This document shows, piece after piece, positions 21,970-33,515 of a stretch of 64,000 bases of DNA. The stretch is from Aphrophora alni. Its lineage: Eukaryota > Arthropoda > Insecta > Hemiptera > Aphrophoridae. Both the position numbers and the translations under genes were made by a program. The DNA lies in assembly GCA_963513935.1 (NCBI GenBank), contig OY740769.1, positions 39,521,120-39,585,119 on the forward strand, in the 5' to 3' direction. The notes beneath the pieces were generated by a model. It did no database searches, was not told where the DNA came from, and saw nothing but the letters and a program-made list of their open reading frames with translations. Numbering within the stretch: position 1 is the stretch's first letter; every line of letters begins with the position of its first letter.

Positions 21970-24900
21970 ATTTATCATAATAAATATACAAACATTGCAT
22001 TACCTTTCGAACACACTAGCTTTCAATAAAACAGTCGACACGCCTTTAAACATAAACGGAGGTTTTGAATGTTGAATATCACGTAAACTCTACAATCGAA
22101 TGTGTTAAGCCTCTAATGTAATGTGAAGATTTATGGAAAAAATAAGAATTGAAAACACATGATAAGGATAATTTTGAATTGTAATAAATTGAACCGGGAA
22201 GATAGAGTAAACGTTCCAACTATAATGTAAAGAACAAATGAAATTTAGAGTATTTACACCACTATAATTATTTAATAAACTATTTTACGCCCAAAACTAT
22301 ATTTTACACATTTAATATCAGTTATATAGAAAATCATGATGAAAGGTTTTATTGAACTCTACTTAATTCCTGCTTAAACTAGAGAAAGTCGATTTCAGGG
22401 ATCAGTTATACACTCGTAAGAACATTGCTTAGCGACATCAGGCTGAAACAAAATATAGATACAGATGAGTTTGTTTTATTTATGTTGGAGATACGGGTGG
22501 CATTGTAGTTTATTCTGTTAATAATGGTACAGAAGAAATAGTGTTTGGTTTTGAGTTGTACATTTCAAAGGAAATGTTGTCAATGAAGTTTGTTGTTTTT
22601 ATTTCCGGTATTGAAATAATGACTTATTTATTTCATGCCAGATCATATATTATGTATGTGAAAGTATATACATATTATTAAAATGAACGTAACCGTTCCT
22701 TTTTCATGAAATTATTATCCTCCTCTTCAGTTGTTAAACGGTTGCTCTAAATTATGGTACACATGTAATGTAGTTTTAATATATTTTCTCAGGTTTATTG
22801 CATTACAGTTATCCGAACCATATAATTTAAAACTATTTAAAAAATTATGATAAAGTATTTATAATTATAAATTACAAAAGAGTGTTTTTAATTTTCCTTT
22901 ACAACAAACTTAATTCTCATTATTAAAAATTTGTAATGTTTATTATATATCACTCAACATATTCAGCAGTTTATATCAAAAATTCTAGCCCAATATCAAT
23001 ATAATACATATAAATATCTCTTAGGTTAGAGGTTAGAGATAACCTTATAATTAATGGTAATTAAAAATAGCTCAAGACAATTATAATTTTGAGAACAATT
23101 CAAAAAAAATAATACAATTATTTATTAAAATATAAAATAATAATACATCAACACTATAACAGAATCCAGGATAAATATAAAAAGAAAGTAATTATATTTT
23201 TTCTGCACAATCATGCACGCATACACACAAACACGCAATCATATATTTGTCACTTAACTGCTTCCTTAGAGATAACATTTTTTTATACTTCCATTGGAAC
23301 AAATAAAAATATGATTACTTTTGCTGATTTGTTAGCAAGAAAAATGTTTACTTCAAAATCTACGCCTCCGGTATGAAATGTTTGTACTTGTTACTAGTCA
23401 TTAGGAAGCATTAATTTACTGAAGATAGATTTTTTTTAAATAGAAATGAAAATTATTTTGATTAGAATTAATGAGTTTTATAACTCTTCCTCTTTTACCA
23501 GACCTATTTGATATAGCCGTCCAATAATATGATTTTTATTTAATTAACTATTAACCGTGTTCGATTGGACAACTATGGTGGCTTCAAATGTTTAATAAGT
23601 ATGTTTAGAAAACCTACTTAATTTATATGAGGTGTTCAATCCTCTGTAGGAAAAATAAGTTAGAATGGTTATGACATTTCTACCTGACAGGCCAACAGAA
23701 CATACTCCATTAATAATAAAAAATAAAAAATCCTATAGCCACTTTACGATATCTTCCTCTTATTGTTATTATTATTTAGTTTATTTTCTAAATGTCTAAA
23801 TTATCCTCACAAATATTATACAAAAATTGTCACTATCTCTTCTACATTTTTTAATGTTCAAGCCAAGAGTAACTCGTACATATTGTTATTACTACGTCCA
23901 CTTCAAACGGTAGCCTGAGGATCGCTAACGGCGAGACATGTGATATGAAATATAAATACGTAAGTTTTGTTAAAATAAAATGGTCTGTGATAGTTTTTCC
24001 TTGTATAAACACACCTATATCAATCCCGGTTACAGTTGAACATTATTTTTCTTACATTATTTTTATAGTACTATTGTGATAATCTCTTCTTATTTTTTCT
24101 GAATTGTATTGAACCCAACATTGCATCCAAACATTCCAAGTATATTGAACAAAGTTACGTTTTGGAAAAGTATTGCTGACAAATCATACTATTTATTTGT
24201 TGATTTCCAAAAAAAAAAATCATTCTAATTTAAGTAAATTTCATTAAGATTCTTCTTCTTTCAAATATGCACTGTCTTCTAAATCACTACAATTACAAAA
24301 ATGTGTATATTTTGTTTTTAAATATTTAAACACATCGAAAGGAATGGAAACACTTTGGAAGAACTGGCATGTTAATTAATTATTGTTTGAAAGAATGTAC
24401 ATGAACAAAATATACAACTATACATAGTTCAAGAAAACAAGTTCGTAGTTACAAAATTGGACTAAGATTGTAACAATATCCCACTTCTTAATAAACAATG
24501 ACGTCACTGGATGATTTTGATTGGTAGTAAGTGATTTAACCGGGTCACGTGATTCAATAGAGCGTTATTTTTTGTTGATCTTTGGTCTGGACTTCGTCAT
24601 GAGTCAAATATGACCTGGAAGTTTTATTTTATATCTACTTACAACTTCAATTTATTAGTACCCTATAAATAACATTAAAATTTCATTAAAAGACAAAAGT
24701 TTTAAAGATCATATTCACCTTAGGAAACATTTTCAGAAACTTAAGTGTCTATTATTACATTTAGCGTATTCAAACACTCATTGCATATCACTTAATAAGT
24801 AAAGAGTAAAATATCATTAATGAAGCAAGATTGTGATTGGCATTTACCCACCTGCTTGCTTCATTTTTAATGTACTTTATGTTTAGAAATAAATTATTAT

Positions 24901-25440
24901 TTATATTGCGTATTATAAGCATTGTGAAAATCAGTGTTACTTCATAGTCAATCAAAATGTCAATTCTTAATCTGTTATAATAAATGAAAAACGTAAAACG
25001 TAAAAGCTATAAAGTTTAGTCAAATTAAATAGGTCAAGAAAGAGTAACATGTGTAACTTTAAAGGAGATCAGTAAGTTCCGAACGACTCAAGAAAGTAGT
25101 AACAAAACAAATTTAGAAGTTACAAGAGTACGAACAGTTATTTTTCCATGTCTTCTATATAATACTCCCCCAACTTCTCGTTTGTTATAACTTTATATTC
25201 TATATTTTGTCGTGAGAAACTTAAAGAACTCCTTTCAAGTTACATATGTTTTCCTATTTTAACCTATTTTATTGGTATAAACTTTTTCGTTTGTTAAGAT
25301 AAATGTATTACAACAGATGTCAACGTTGTTGTCGATTGGAAGATCAAATTTAAGGTTTCTTTTTAATTCTACAATGAAGAGTAAATGAAATTACTTTTTT
25401 TTTTTTAATGTGATTTTTTGGGTTAAATAAGTTAGTTCAT
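21970..25440. other. AT-rich DNA, no supported gene
   Basis: This should contain the first intron of the gene proposed at 21.87 kb, if that gene is real. I saw no exon with good splice sites. A telomere-like ttaggttagaggttagaga at 23022-23040 is too short to mean anything. A cluster of factor-binding-like motifs is listed separately at 24.5 kb. Confidence 0.45.
24499..24606. promoter_or_regulatory. cluster of palindromic factor-site motifs (CRE, E-box, AP-1)
   Basis: Within 108 bases are tgacgtca (24499-24506, a full CRE), a CCAAT motif on the minus strand (gattggt near 24519), tcacgtga (24545-24552, E-box) and tgagtca (24600-24606, AP-1/TRE). Each is a complete palindromic consensus, which is unusual in such AT-rich DNA. 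No start site or exon could be tied to it, so an enhancer or an element end are both possible. Confidence 0.25.
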
Positions 25441-25442
25441 AC

Positions 25443-25641
25443 CGACTAAGGAAAAGTAATTATTATGCCATGTTTGATCATAATTATGTCTATGATATCG
25501 CAAATAAATATATCTGCCATGCAGTTCAGAATTGACTCGGTATGGTGAACCTCCCGACATACTGTACCCTTCAACTATTACATCGCTTCTCATATTATCA
25601 CTCAAAATGTCGAAAAACGTCACTTTACTGATTCTGTGAGG
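25443..25641 (-). CDS. candidate internal exon resembling the C-terminal half of a fucolectin/F5-8C-type domain
   Basis: On the minus strand an acceptor (cttgctatcag, with ttaataac upstream as a possible branch site) precedes 199 open bases. A donor, gtcg|gtatga, ends the exon at 25443 in phase 1. The peptide has HRISKVTFFDILSDNMRSD, a VIVEGYS strand, and HGRYIYLRY followed by NNYFSLVG. The order I(S)xV...R...V.V.G, then GRYVxxR, then YLxL is the core strand pattern of fucolectin/tachylectin (FTP) and F5/8C carbohydrate-binding domains. The conserved cysteines of true FTP domains are missing, and the N-terminal half was not found at higher coordinates. If right, the product is an extracellular or membrane lectin-like protein, and much of this window is intron. 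Other beta-rich domains are possible. Confidence 0.4.
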
Positions 25642-25649
25642 CTGATAGC

Positions 25650-27231
25650 AAGTTATTAATAGTTTATATATTTTTATAACTTATTAAATATAAAATCTTT
25701 AACAATAATAATTTCATTGTGGTAGTGTTTTAGGTGTTTTCAATTGAATATGGTTGAAAAAATTAGGTGATATTTAGTTTTCTTAAATGAAACCCTTTAC
25801 TTATATAAAATAATATAAATTTAGTTTTATCATTTAAAACCAGTTACAGCAGTCACACAAAGTTACTTCATTTTAATTTTAGTGACCGATAGCAAATAAA
25901 ATAGATTTAGTTTAAAATTGTTCACATACTTAAAAAATCAATTTCTTATTTATAAACCTAATTTTGATTTAAATTACTCTACCTTTTTTAGGAAGCTCAT
26001 GGTGGGATTATAAGATCCAACTTATACTTACTATTCTAGAGAATGAATAACAACTTTAAAACACATGCATTTATAATTCAAAAAAAGCGTAAATGTTTCT
26101 CAAATACCACCTTAAATTTATTATTACATGTAATGTTTTAGACTTAAAACTTTAAACTTAATATGTATTCCTTCATATAATTACGAATTCAAAAACTCTT
26201 TTACACGGAGTTTTTAAAAACACGTTTAAATTTAAAACAAAAGTTTAAAAACACTTGTTTATGTATTTAAACTACAACTTTTCTCACAAACATTTACATA
26301 AAATTCCTTCTATTTACTTTTTTTTTTCAAAAACCTATATGACTATCATTAGAGACACTTGTTTCATATCAAAAGATTTGATTTCAATAAAGTTTTAATA
26401 ATTGTCAGTTACTATTATTTAAATTAAACTCAGATTTCATATTATTATTTATTGTGGCTAGAATGAAAACTCTGCCAAGCAGCAAAGAAAAATAATAATT
26501 CATCAGAAAACTTAATACAATCACTTTCTTCCAATTTTTACTGGATTTGGTCCAAATTTATGTCATTATGTAGGAAATGGACACGACAGAGTTAAAAATT
26601 TGTCTTGAGAAAATAACTAAATAGAAACAGACAGGTTGACTATTATAATATTAATGAAACATCTCTATTATACTATATAATAATTCGTTTTTCAATTTAA
26701 AATCGATATCACATTTGTTATCGATATTTTAATCAAACCAGAATAAATAAGTAATTCTATAATTACAAAGTATATGTATAGGAGAAAGGCATAATAAACG
26801 AGAAGGTATCAATGGTACACAAATTATAAATAAATTGTATTGCAAAATGTGCTAGTTTATTGTTTTCAAATATTCATCAGTTTTGATTAATACTTTGCAA
26901 CATTTATCAGTCTTTATTTAAACAGAGCGTACGTTTTCATATGTTGTGATTAACTTTAATCTACATAAATAACTCGAATTCTAATATACCATTGAACATT
27001 TGTATTATTATTAATACTTATATTATCTACATACTTTTTTATGTTAACTATACGTTAAACAGTCATCAGGATTCATTAAAATATTGTCATAAAATGTATA
27101 TATGTTTTTTTAAAATTTTGTTATTATTAGATTTCTTTTACATGTGTAATAAATAAATATTTATGTTAATAGTATTGGTTAATATATCTTTGTATCTATC
27201 TGGTTAGATTTATATTGCTTTATTATAATTT

Positions 27232-27298
<67 letters not shown>

Positions 27299-28585
27299 AT
27301 ATTTATACCTTTTATTTGACTTATCTTCTATACAATAATTTATTGTTACTTGCCTTTCGGAAAACACGACTTCTACCATTAACAAGTAATCATGAAGTAT
27401 GTAATATTTTAGTGGAATTACATCAAATTTAATTCTTAAATTTCACTCTTTGTCAAAAAGAAGATAAATAAACAAAAACACAAAACACACAAAAATAAAT
27501 TCGAGTCGGTCATTTAAGCATACTAACAGCATCCACGTAATTCATTAGTTCTAAAATATTTTTAAAAGATAATATTGACTTACAAAATATATTTATTATT
27601 AATTACTATACTAGAATAACCTAACTTCAGTTATTACAATATTAGTATATTGGATTGAAGGAGAACTGGTTGATGTGTTTTCTAGTTAGTTTGTGATTGC
27701 ATTTAATGAAAATCCTCAATATTGATTGAATGTTCTTGACTGCCACATTGTCCGACCAGGGTATCGAACGGTGTACTCCCTTACAGAAACCTTATACAAA
27801 ATACATTTCCGCATATTCCTGATTTGAAAACGTCATTTTGAGTTCACTCCCAATGACAAAATGACCCAAATCCACAAAAAATACTTTATCCTAACAAAAC
27901 ATAACATATTATCTGTGCAAGATACATTATCTCATGATAAGGTGGGCTATAATCAGATATTGACAATTTTTTTCAGGTATACTTGCATGATGATTTAAAC
28001 ATAATATTCACTGTCCTTAAATTAATATATTTTTTAGAAAAATTAGGATCACATTAAACAGTTTATGCTGGTGTTAGTTATTGTAGTGATAATTTAGGTA
28101 TTTAAAAGCCGTTGCATTTAACTAGCGTAGATTTTGGTCAAACCATGTTTTCACTATTCGAACTCTCATAAATCTTCTGAAATTGTAATGAATAAAATTT
28201 TGACTCCTATCTTCTTTACAGGTTAGATTTTGAAGCACTTTTTACAGCGTTTGGTCTCTAGCAATTGTTTTAAAAATATTTTGTGTGGAGGTGTTTCTTT
28301 TCTTTTTAAATAAAGTGATAACTTCACCGTTCTAATCAATATAATTAATTATTCTGTAGTTTCAGGGTCATCAAAAGCTACACATCCTTACTTGAAATTT
28401 AATGTATAATATAATGGTAATGTTAAAGTTTGAGGAATGTATCAAAAAAATTACGGTTTTTTGATAAAATTAAATAATTTATTTTTAGGTGGTTGTGTGA
28501 AATATAATTTTTGTAATTCTGTATTTGAGTCACATTTATCTTGTTCTAACACCAAAATAATTTTAACACTAGACCATTCTGAATA
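25650..28585. other. AT-rich DNA with no supported gene
   Basis: Contains only the (AT)n tract at 27235-27296 and plain sequence. It would include upstream intron sequence of the minus-strand exon at 25.4 kb. Confidence 0.5.
27235..27296. repeat. (AT)n microsatellite, about 31 units
   Basis: Uninterrupted alternating AT, joint longest of its kind in the window. Confidence 0.97.
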
Positions 28586-28591
28586 CATATT

Positions 28592-28682
28592 ACAAATTGT
28601 ATTTCGGTAGATATTTTTAATGCCTATTTTAGAAAATAAAAATAAAACAGGCATTCAAAATATCTACCGGAATATAATTTGT
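28592..28682. repeat. 91-nt near-perfect hairpin (39-bp arms, 13-nt loop)
   Basis: The arm 28592-28630 (acaaattgtatttcggtaga...) pairs with 28644-28682 with four mismatches and no indels that I can see. The loop is agaaaataaaaat. Size and pairing fit either a small snap-back MITE or a microRNA-precursor-like hairpin. The near-perfect pairing over the full arm favours a recent foldback element or siRNA-type hairpin over a typical animal microRNA. A minus-strand 67-codon frame runs into one arm and is probably chance. Confidence 0.85.
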
Positions 28683-28689
28683 CGTTTTA

Positions 28690-31020
28690 CATGGCTTCTT
28701 AGAAATAGATTTTAATGGCATGCAGTAATTATTCTTCTCGAATCATTTCTTTCTACCACCTTAGCGTGTTTTACCGTCGAACTATACCTCAGTAGTCTTA
28801 AGTATATATCATTATTCTAACTCTCTTTCTATAAAAAAAAAACTCCTCCATTTCATCAACACGTTGGTTTATTTGATAGCTTCTCTACAATTGAATGACA
28901 CTCTATATAACGTTCTTTCACAATTTGTGTGATACGGATTTTATTTTATTATCTAACAGACTCGAAGAATTTTCTTTTTGAAGGAAAGGAGTAACATGCA
29001 TGTTGTGAAGTTTATATATTTTAAAAGCTCTTACATATTGTAATTTAAAAAAATGGTAGGAAATATATTTTATACTGCAGTTAGAGTAAATATTTGCATC
29101 TAATTAACGTGTAACGTGTCATTATCGCTCTGTAGAAAAATACGTGCTCCGGTACATGTCAGGAAGTAACTTTTCTCTCGACGATAATTAATTACTTATT
29201 TCACGCTCTATGTATATAAATAAATATTAAACCCATTGGAAGCGATTTCCTACAAACCTTATGTGAGTTTTTTTCCATCAAATTTCGTATTTCAGAGCTA
29301 ATCATTGCTTTATAAAAATAATTGCCTTAGTAAAAAATGTTAATTAACTGCTATAAGAGTAATTTATTTGATATAAATTGACTTTCTTTAGTATTTCTCT
29401 TGTAAATAATAATCCTCTTAAAATACTTTATTATACTAACAAAGCTGCCTTTGAAGCACTTGAAAATTTAAATCAAAGAGGATTTTTTTTATTTTAAGTA
29501 TCAGGTGACAAAAGTGGATGGACTTCCTAATGGACAAAATTGTATATAAGCAATACTGTAAATAAGAAGTAAGTGACAATGAAAATAAGATGTTTTATTT
29601 CATTCTGAGTAGTTTAGATACGTTTGTGAATCGATAACGAGAAATAATATTCACTTGTTGCTAGTCTATAGTTTTACAGATTGGTGTGTGAAATAGTTAA
29701 TGCAATTCATTACGTAGTTTATTTGATTTTATAATAAGGAAACAATTAAACACGGTTTAAAAATAATAATTTGTATTTGATTTGGTGTATTTTACTTTAT
29801 TAATTATTTTTCTTAAATTTTTAACAAGAATAAAAGTGTTATTAAATTTAAAAAGTTTATTTTTAAAATGTATACTTATAAAAAAATGATGAAATACTTA
29901 TCTTCTGAAAATGAAATGTATTTCACAAATAAGGGCATCAAGTATAATAACAAAATGAAAGTTGTGAAACGATGCTGACTTGGAAGTTAAATTAAATAAA
30001 TTTTAACTTTTCTTTTCCACATTCTGTAATTGAAAATACACACCGAGAGTAACTTCGTAATGCTCTATTATTGACGAAAGTAATTTATCACTTCTTCAAG
30101 TCTCTACTACAAATTCCAAGTGTTTCGTATTGTTAGGTTTCTGTATAGATTTAGTTATATATGTGAGTCTGTTGAAGTTATGAGCAAGCACTTCAGTATA
30201 AAAAGGTTAAGGTTTTATTGTCATATAATTTATGTTTACTATCTCGTGACTGATACAATATAAGGTGTCATTTGACATTTCCAATATTAAGTCACTTATC
30301 TAATATGATAATTATCTAATGAAATATTATCTTTGTGCACATGGAGGTGTCTGAACAAATACGGCATGGCTCAGTTGGTCAAGGCAAGCGTGTACAAGGT
30401 TTGCTACTAGATATTATGAACTGTTATAGGCAGTTTAAAAAGAGTTTTCATAGTGCAGCCATTATTCAGTCAACATTAATCAAACGACCACAAAATAAAC
30501 ATCTAAAATCATAATATTGACATTTAAAATGTACTAGCAATTGTAAATCTACATGTTTTGTCGGTTTTTCTCATAAGATAAAAATGAAGTTATAAAAAGT
30601 CAAGCATAACTGAGTTATGCCATTATTATAGGTTTTGATTGATTGACATTTTGAAACCTGTGAACGGAATTTGGTTCTTAATGATATTAGTCGAGGTATT
30701 TTCCAAACATTTTATACAATGTAAAATTTTCTCTAGGATTTAGGAAAGGACAGAAAATTGTCATAGATATTTCATATTATTATTTTATTTTTATAGAAAT
30801 CAAAATATAAGTTTAAGTATTTCTCTTTCATAAAAATAAGACATACTCAATTATGAAAGGTTATATCAGTCCTAAGGATAATAGATCAAACATATTTGTC
30901 AAAATCTTTGCTGTAATATCTGGAATAGTGCGGATCATAATAGTTTATTTGTACAAGAAAATTATCCAACAACACAGGCTCGTAGTACATTAACTAAACT
31001 GTAATGTTATTTAATAGTAA
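28690..31020. other. AT-rich DNA with no supported gene
   Basis: A tRNA A-box-like string (tggctcagttgg, 30367-30378) has no matching B box. No other feature could be supported. Confidence 0.5.
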
Positions 31021-31032
31021 TTTCAAAATCAT

Positions 31033-31060
31033 ACGAGGGTAGTTGAAAAATATTTATTCG
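31033..31060 (+). repeat. possible mariner-type terminal repeat
   Basis: The string tacgagggtagttgaaaaat resembles the outer end of mariner (irritans-like) elements: a TA target, then cgagggt and a gttgaaaaa stretch. The partner end and any transposase were not found. The 101-codon minus frame at 31097-31402 just inside shows no transposase motif. It may be one end of a decayed MITE. Confidence 0.35.
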
Positions 31061-31994
31061 ACATCTCATTAATCGTATTGGAATATTGCCTTTGTATCAA
31101 AATAGGTCACACAAAGCCGATTTTACAATAAGAATAAAGTACAATTTTTTAATATTTTTTTTTACATAATTATAGTTTAAATAAATAGGTATATAAAATA
31201 AATCTATAAAACATATTTGTATTCTGTTTGTACCATCAGATTTATAGTAGGATAACAGTATTACATTATGCATCACCTTTGGGAATAAAATAAGAAAATA
31301 GACTTTAATAGTTAAAGTCATAATTATACATTCGGTAACGAATGTTTGCGCCATCGAGTAAAATGTTAGAGCTAAATTATGTGACACACGACTCCCTTTC
31401 AATTTGAAATATTAAAGTTCATCTCAACATTTTGAATTTAGGGAACGCCAATTTTTTTATCTTCTGGTATATAATAAATGGTTTATGTCTAACACGAATC
31501 TGTGCATTACTAGGACAGGTTTGGGCGTAGGGTAGACTTAAAGCTCTCTTTGTATATTAATGAAAAATAAATAAACAAAATATGGACTACAGAAGGACCA
31601 ATAGAAAAGGTTCAGTTTTCACTACCAGACTGGCGAAGGACAAAGGAAATAAATAATTAATCAATGTACTTTTGCCATTAGTCGGGTTTTGAACGTCTCT
31701 TAAAATTCTTTTCACCAAATAAACAAATAGGAGCCTAATTGTTATAATAGATGGTAAATAGTTTACATGATATGAATGATATGTATACTACATTACACGT
31801 AATATCTCACGTTATACGGGTAGTTAACAAAAATCTCTTTGAAAACTTTCTTAACAGTTTGGACTATCTTACGGAAATGCACATACGTCTACTAAGCTAC
31901 TAAAATTAAATCCTTAATCAACTCCAAAAACATATAAGGAGATATTATTGGTTAAGAAGTTTCATTAAAAATGACATATCTGTTCTAGACAAGG

Positions 31995-32400
31995 TTTTTT
32001 TTTTTTTTTTTTTTTTTTTCAGCGATGAAGCTTGATTTTATCTTAGCAGATAATATATAGAGAATTGTCAGGGGTGGTTACAGCTGGCCTGTACCTAGAG
32101 ATACTCATTGAGTTCGCAACTCTTAATATTGCAAGTGCACATAAGGTGAACACCGCTACACAAAGTTACGCTACATGTTTGGGGAACAAATCATTTCTAG
32201 TGGTCTTCGGCCTTCTCGTTCATAGGAACGTGGTCCTCTACATTTTTGTTTGTGAGGTTTTTTGAAAGATAATGTATACTCAAACGAAACGCACAGAGTT
32301 GATGCATATTGAGGACAGTATAGGGAAGATTAAAGCTTCTACACTAAGGTCGTATCAAATTAAAGAAATGGGGATAAACCACGAATGAAAAATTACGGTG
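31995..32400 (-). mobile_element. possible poly(A)-tailed retrocopy or SINE-like insertion
   Basis: A run of 25 T at 31995-32019 is followed by about 380 bases of clearly GC-richer sequence, which returns to AT-rich background near 32400. Read on the minus strand this is a GC-richer unit ending cttcatcgctg plus a poly(A) tail, the form of a retrotransposed copy. No protein family was recognised in any frame, no tRNA-like promoter boxes were seen, and a target duplication was not found. The plus strand is open for 66 codons, probably by chance. Confidence 0.35.
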
Positions 32401-32739
32401 GACATTTCTATATATTATAAAATGTAATTAATACTTTTATAAAAATGTAGTTAACTTTATAAATGAATGAAAATACTATTCAAAATAAACAATTAATTGG
32501 CATTTGGGTTGCGAAAGCCTTTTGATAATTCTGTTAATATTTAGGGATTATTGTGATCAGGTTCTTACCTGATTCTTCGGCTATGTTTCGGTATTCCTCC
32601 AAAAAAAAAATCGTCATTACTGAAAATAAATAACAATATTCGACAAAAATTATATTATTTAAAAATTGACTTATAACTCCTAATATATACTATGATATAA
32701 TATTAGTAAATGAAATTCAAAAGTTTGGTTATATTAATT

Positions 32740-33100
32740 ATTGCCAGATAACGTAAAACTAATTTCTTTACTGATGATTCTGAGCATTGTGTGGTGATCT
32801 GCCCACCACAATTCCCCCTGCACTTTAGGTAGCAGTTACTTGTCCGCATCAGTTGCCTTACCAGTTGCCCCGTGCCAGAAATGCAGGGGCAGCGGATGAT
32901 GCCTTGCATGTTCCCTCACCCTGCGAGCCCAGAAGTCGAGTCACGCACGAAAGATAATCAGTTGTTCACCACATTCGGAAGGAACTGGACCTGCTGGAAG
33001 GCTGCAAGTAGTATTACAATTAACGCGGATTCATCATTGCATATAGTTCCTAGTTTTTTTGTTCCTAGTTTAAACCCCCCCACAAAATAATGGCTTAATA
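32740..33100. other. GC-rich unclassified block
   Basis: This block stands out from the AT-rich background. Several frames stay open for 60-70 codons on both strands. The minus frame is cysteine-rich (CPCISGTGQLVRQL, CYLKCRGNCGGQ). No known domain could be matched, and overlapping open frames on both strands argue for composition and not coding. It ends in a run of C (33075-33081) and runs into a CpG-rich promoter-like stretch. Confidence 0.3.
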
Positions 33101-33104
33101 GTCA

Positions 33105-33200
33105 AATTGGGTACGGTCAGTCGACCCCGGGTTAAACGGTGCGCAAACATTCGGCTTTCCGCGATCGCCGGTGCAGTGTAGAATGGCGGCCATTTTAGGC
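33105..33200 (+). promoter_or_regulatory. CpG-rich promoter-like block with initiator and YY1-type motif
   Basis: About ten CpGs occur within roughly 90 bases (gtcgac, cccggg, ccgcgatcgccgg and others), in strong contrast to the flanks. TCAGTC at 33117-33122 fits the arthropod initiator. aatggcggccatt (33182-33194) holds the ATGGCGGC core of YY1/pho-type sites in near-palindromic form. There is no TATA box, so this would be a TATA-less promoter. A leader and first-exon candidate follow. A transposon end is the main alternative. Confidence 0.35.
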
Positions 33201-33515
33201 TAGTGTCTACATCGGGACCACTATTTTTGTTAGAGTCAATCCCTAGTGTACAATAATATTGTTAAGTAAGTTAATTATATTATATCTAATTTTAGTAATT
33301 ATTATTTAGAGTATTAGTAATAGTCCCTCATCACGTGCTTCACGTGTTGGCTGACTGAATGTTATTTAGTTTAGTCGATAGGTCTGGGCTGTGACCGTTG
33401 TGCCAACCAAGTTTTAAAAGATCCACGATCCTCTATTACCCACCTAAATTAATAATAATAATCATAAATAAGTATCCATATGACAAAATTGTCTCTTGTG
33501 GGTATACAGGAACAG
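33119..33515 (+). CDS. candidate first exon, small spliced gene of unknown function
   Basis: After the CpG-rich block comes a leader of about 360 bases, then ATG at 33480. Twelve codons (MTKLSLVGIQEQ) end at a consensus donor, cag|gtaaga, at 33516 in phase 0. The leader carries two perfect CACGTG boxes at 33332-33337 and 33341-33346. It also has a strong internal donor (gttaa|gtaagt, 33266), so the leader itself may be spliced. The following candidate exons at 35109-35150 and 35259 onward are open in the matching phase. The joined frame would be about 56 codons. There is no recognisable domain, and chance assembly cannot be excluded. Coding bases are 33480-33515. Confidence 0.28.
33332..33346. 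promoter_or_regulatory. two CACGTG E-boxes nine bases apart
   Basis: cacgtg occurs at 33332-33337 and 33341-33346, separated by only three bases (ctt). Paired canonical E-boxes are the type of site bound by bHLH dimers such as MYC/MAX or CLOCK/CYCLE. Position within the proposed leader is compatible with a downstream regulatory site. Confidence 0.3.

Noticed and set aside
23022..23045. Telomere-like ttagg strings
   Set aside because: Only two imperfect units; not a telomeric array.
28451..28654. 67-codon minus frame
   Set aside because: It starts inside the arm of the hairpin at 28.59-28.68 kb and has no recognisable domain.
30360..30405. tRNA-like A box (tggctcagttgg), suggesting a tRNA gene or SINE
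   Set aside because: No B box, no cloverleaf pairing and no SINE tail follow.
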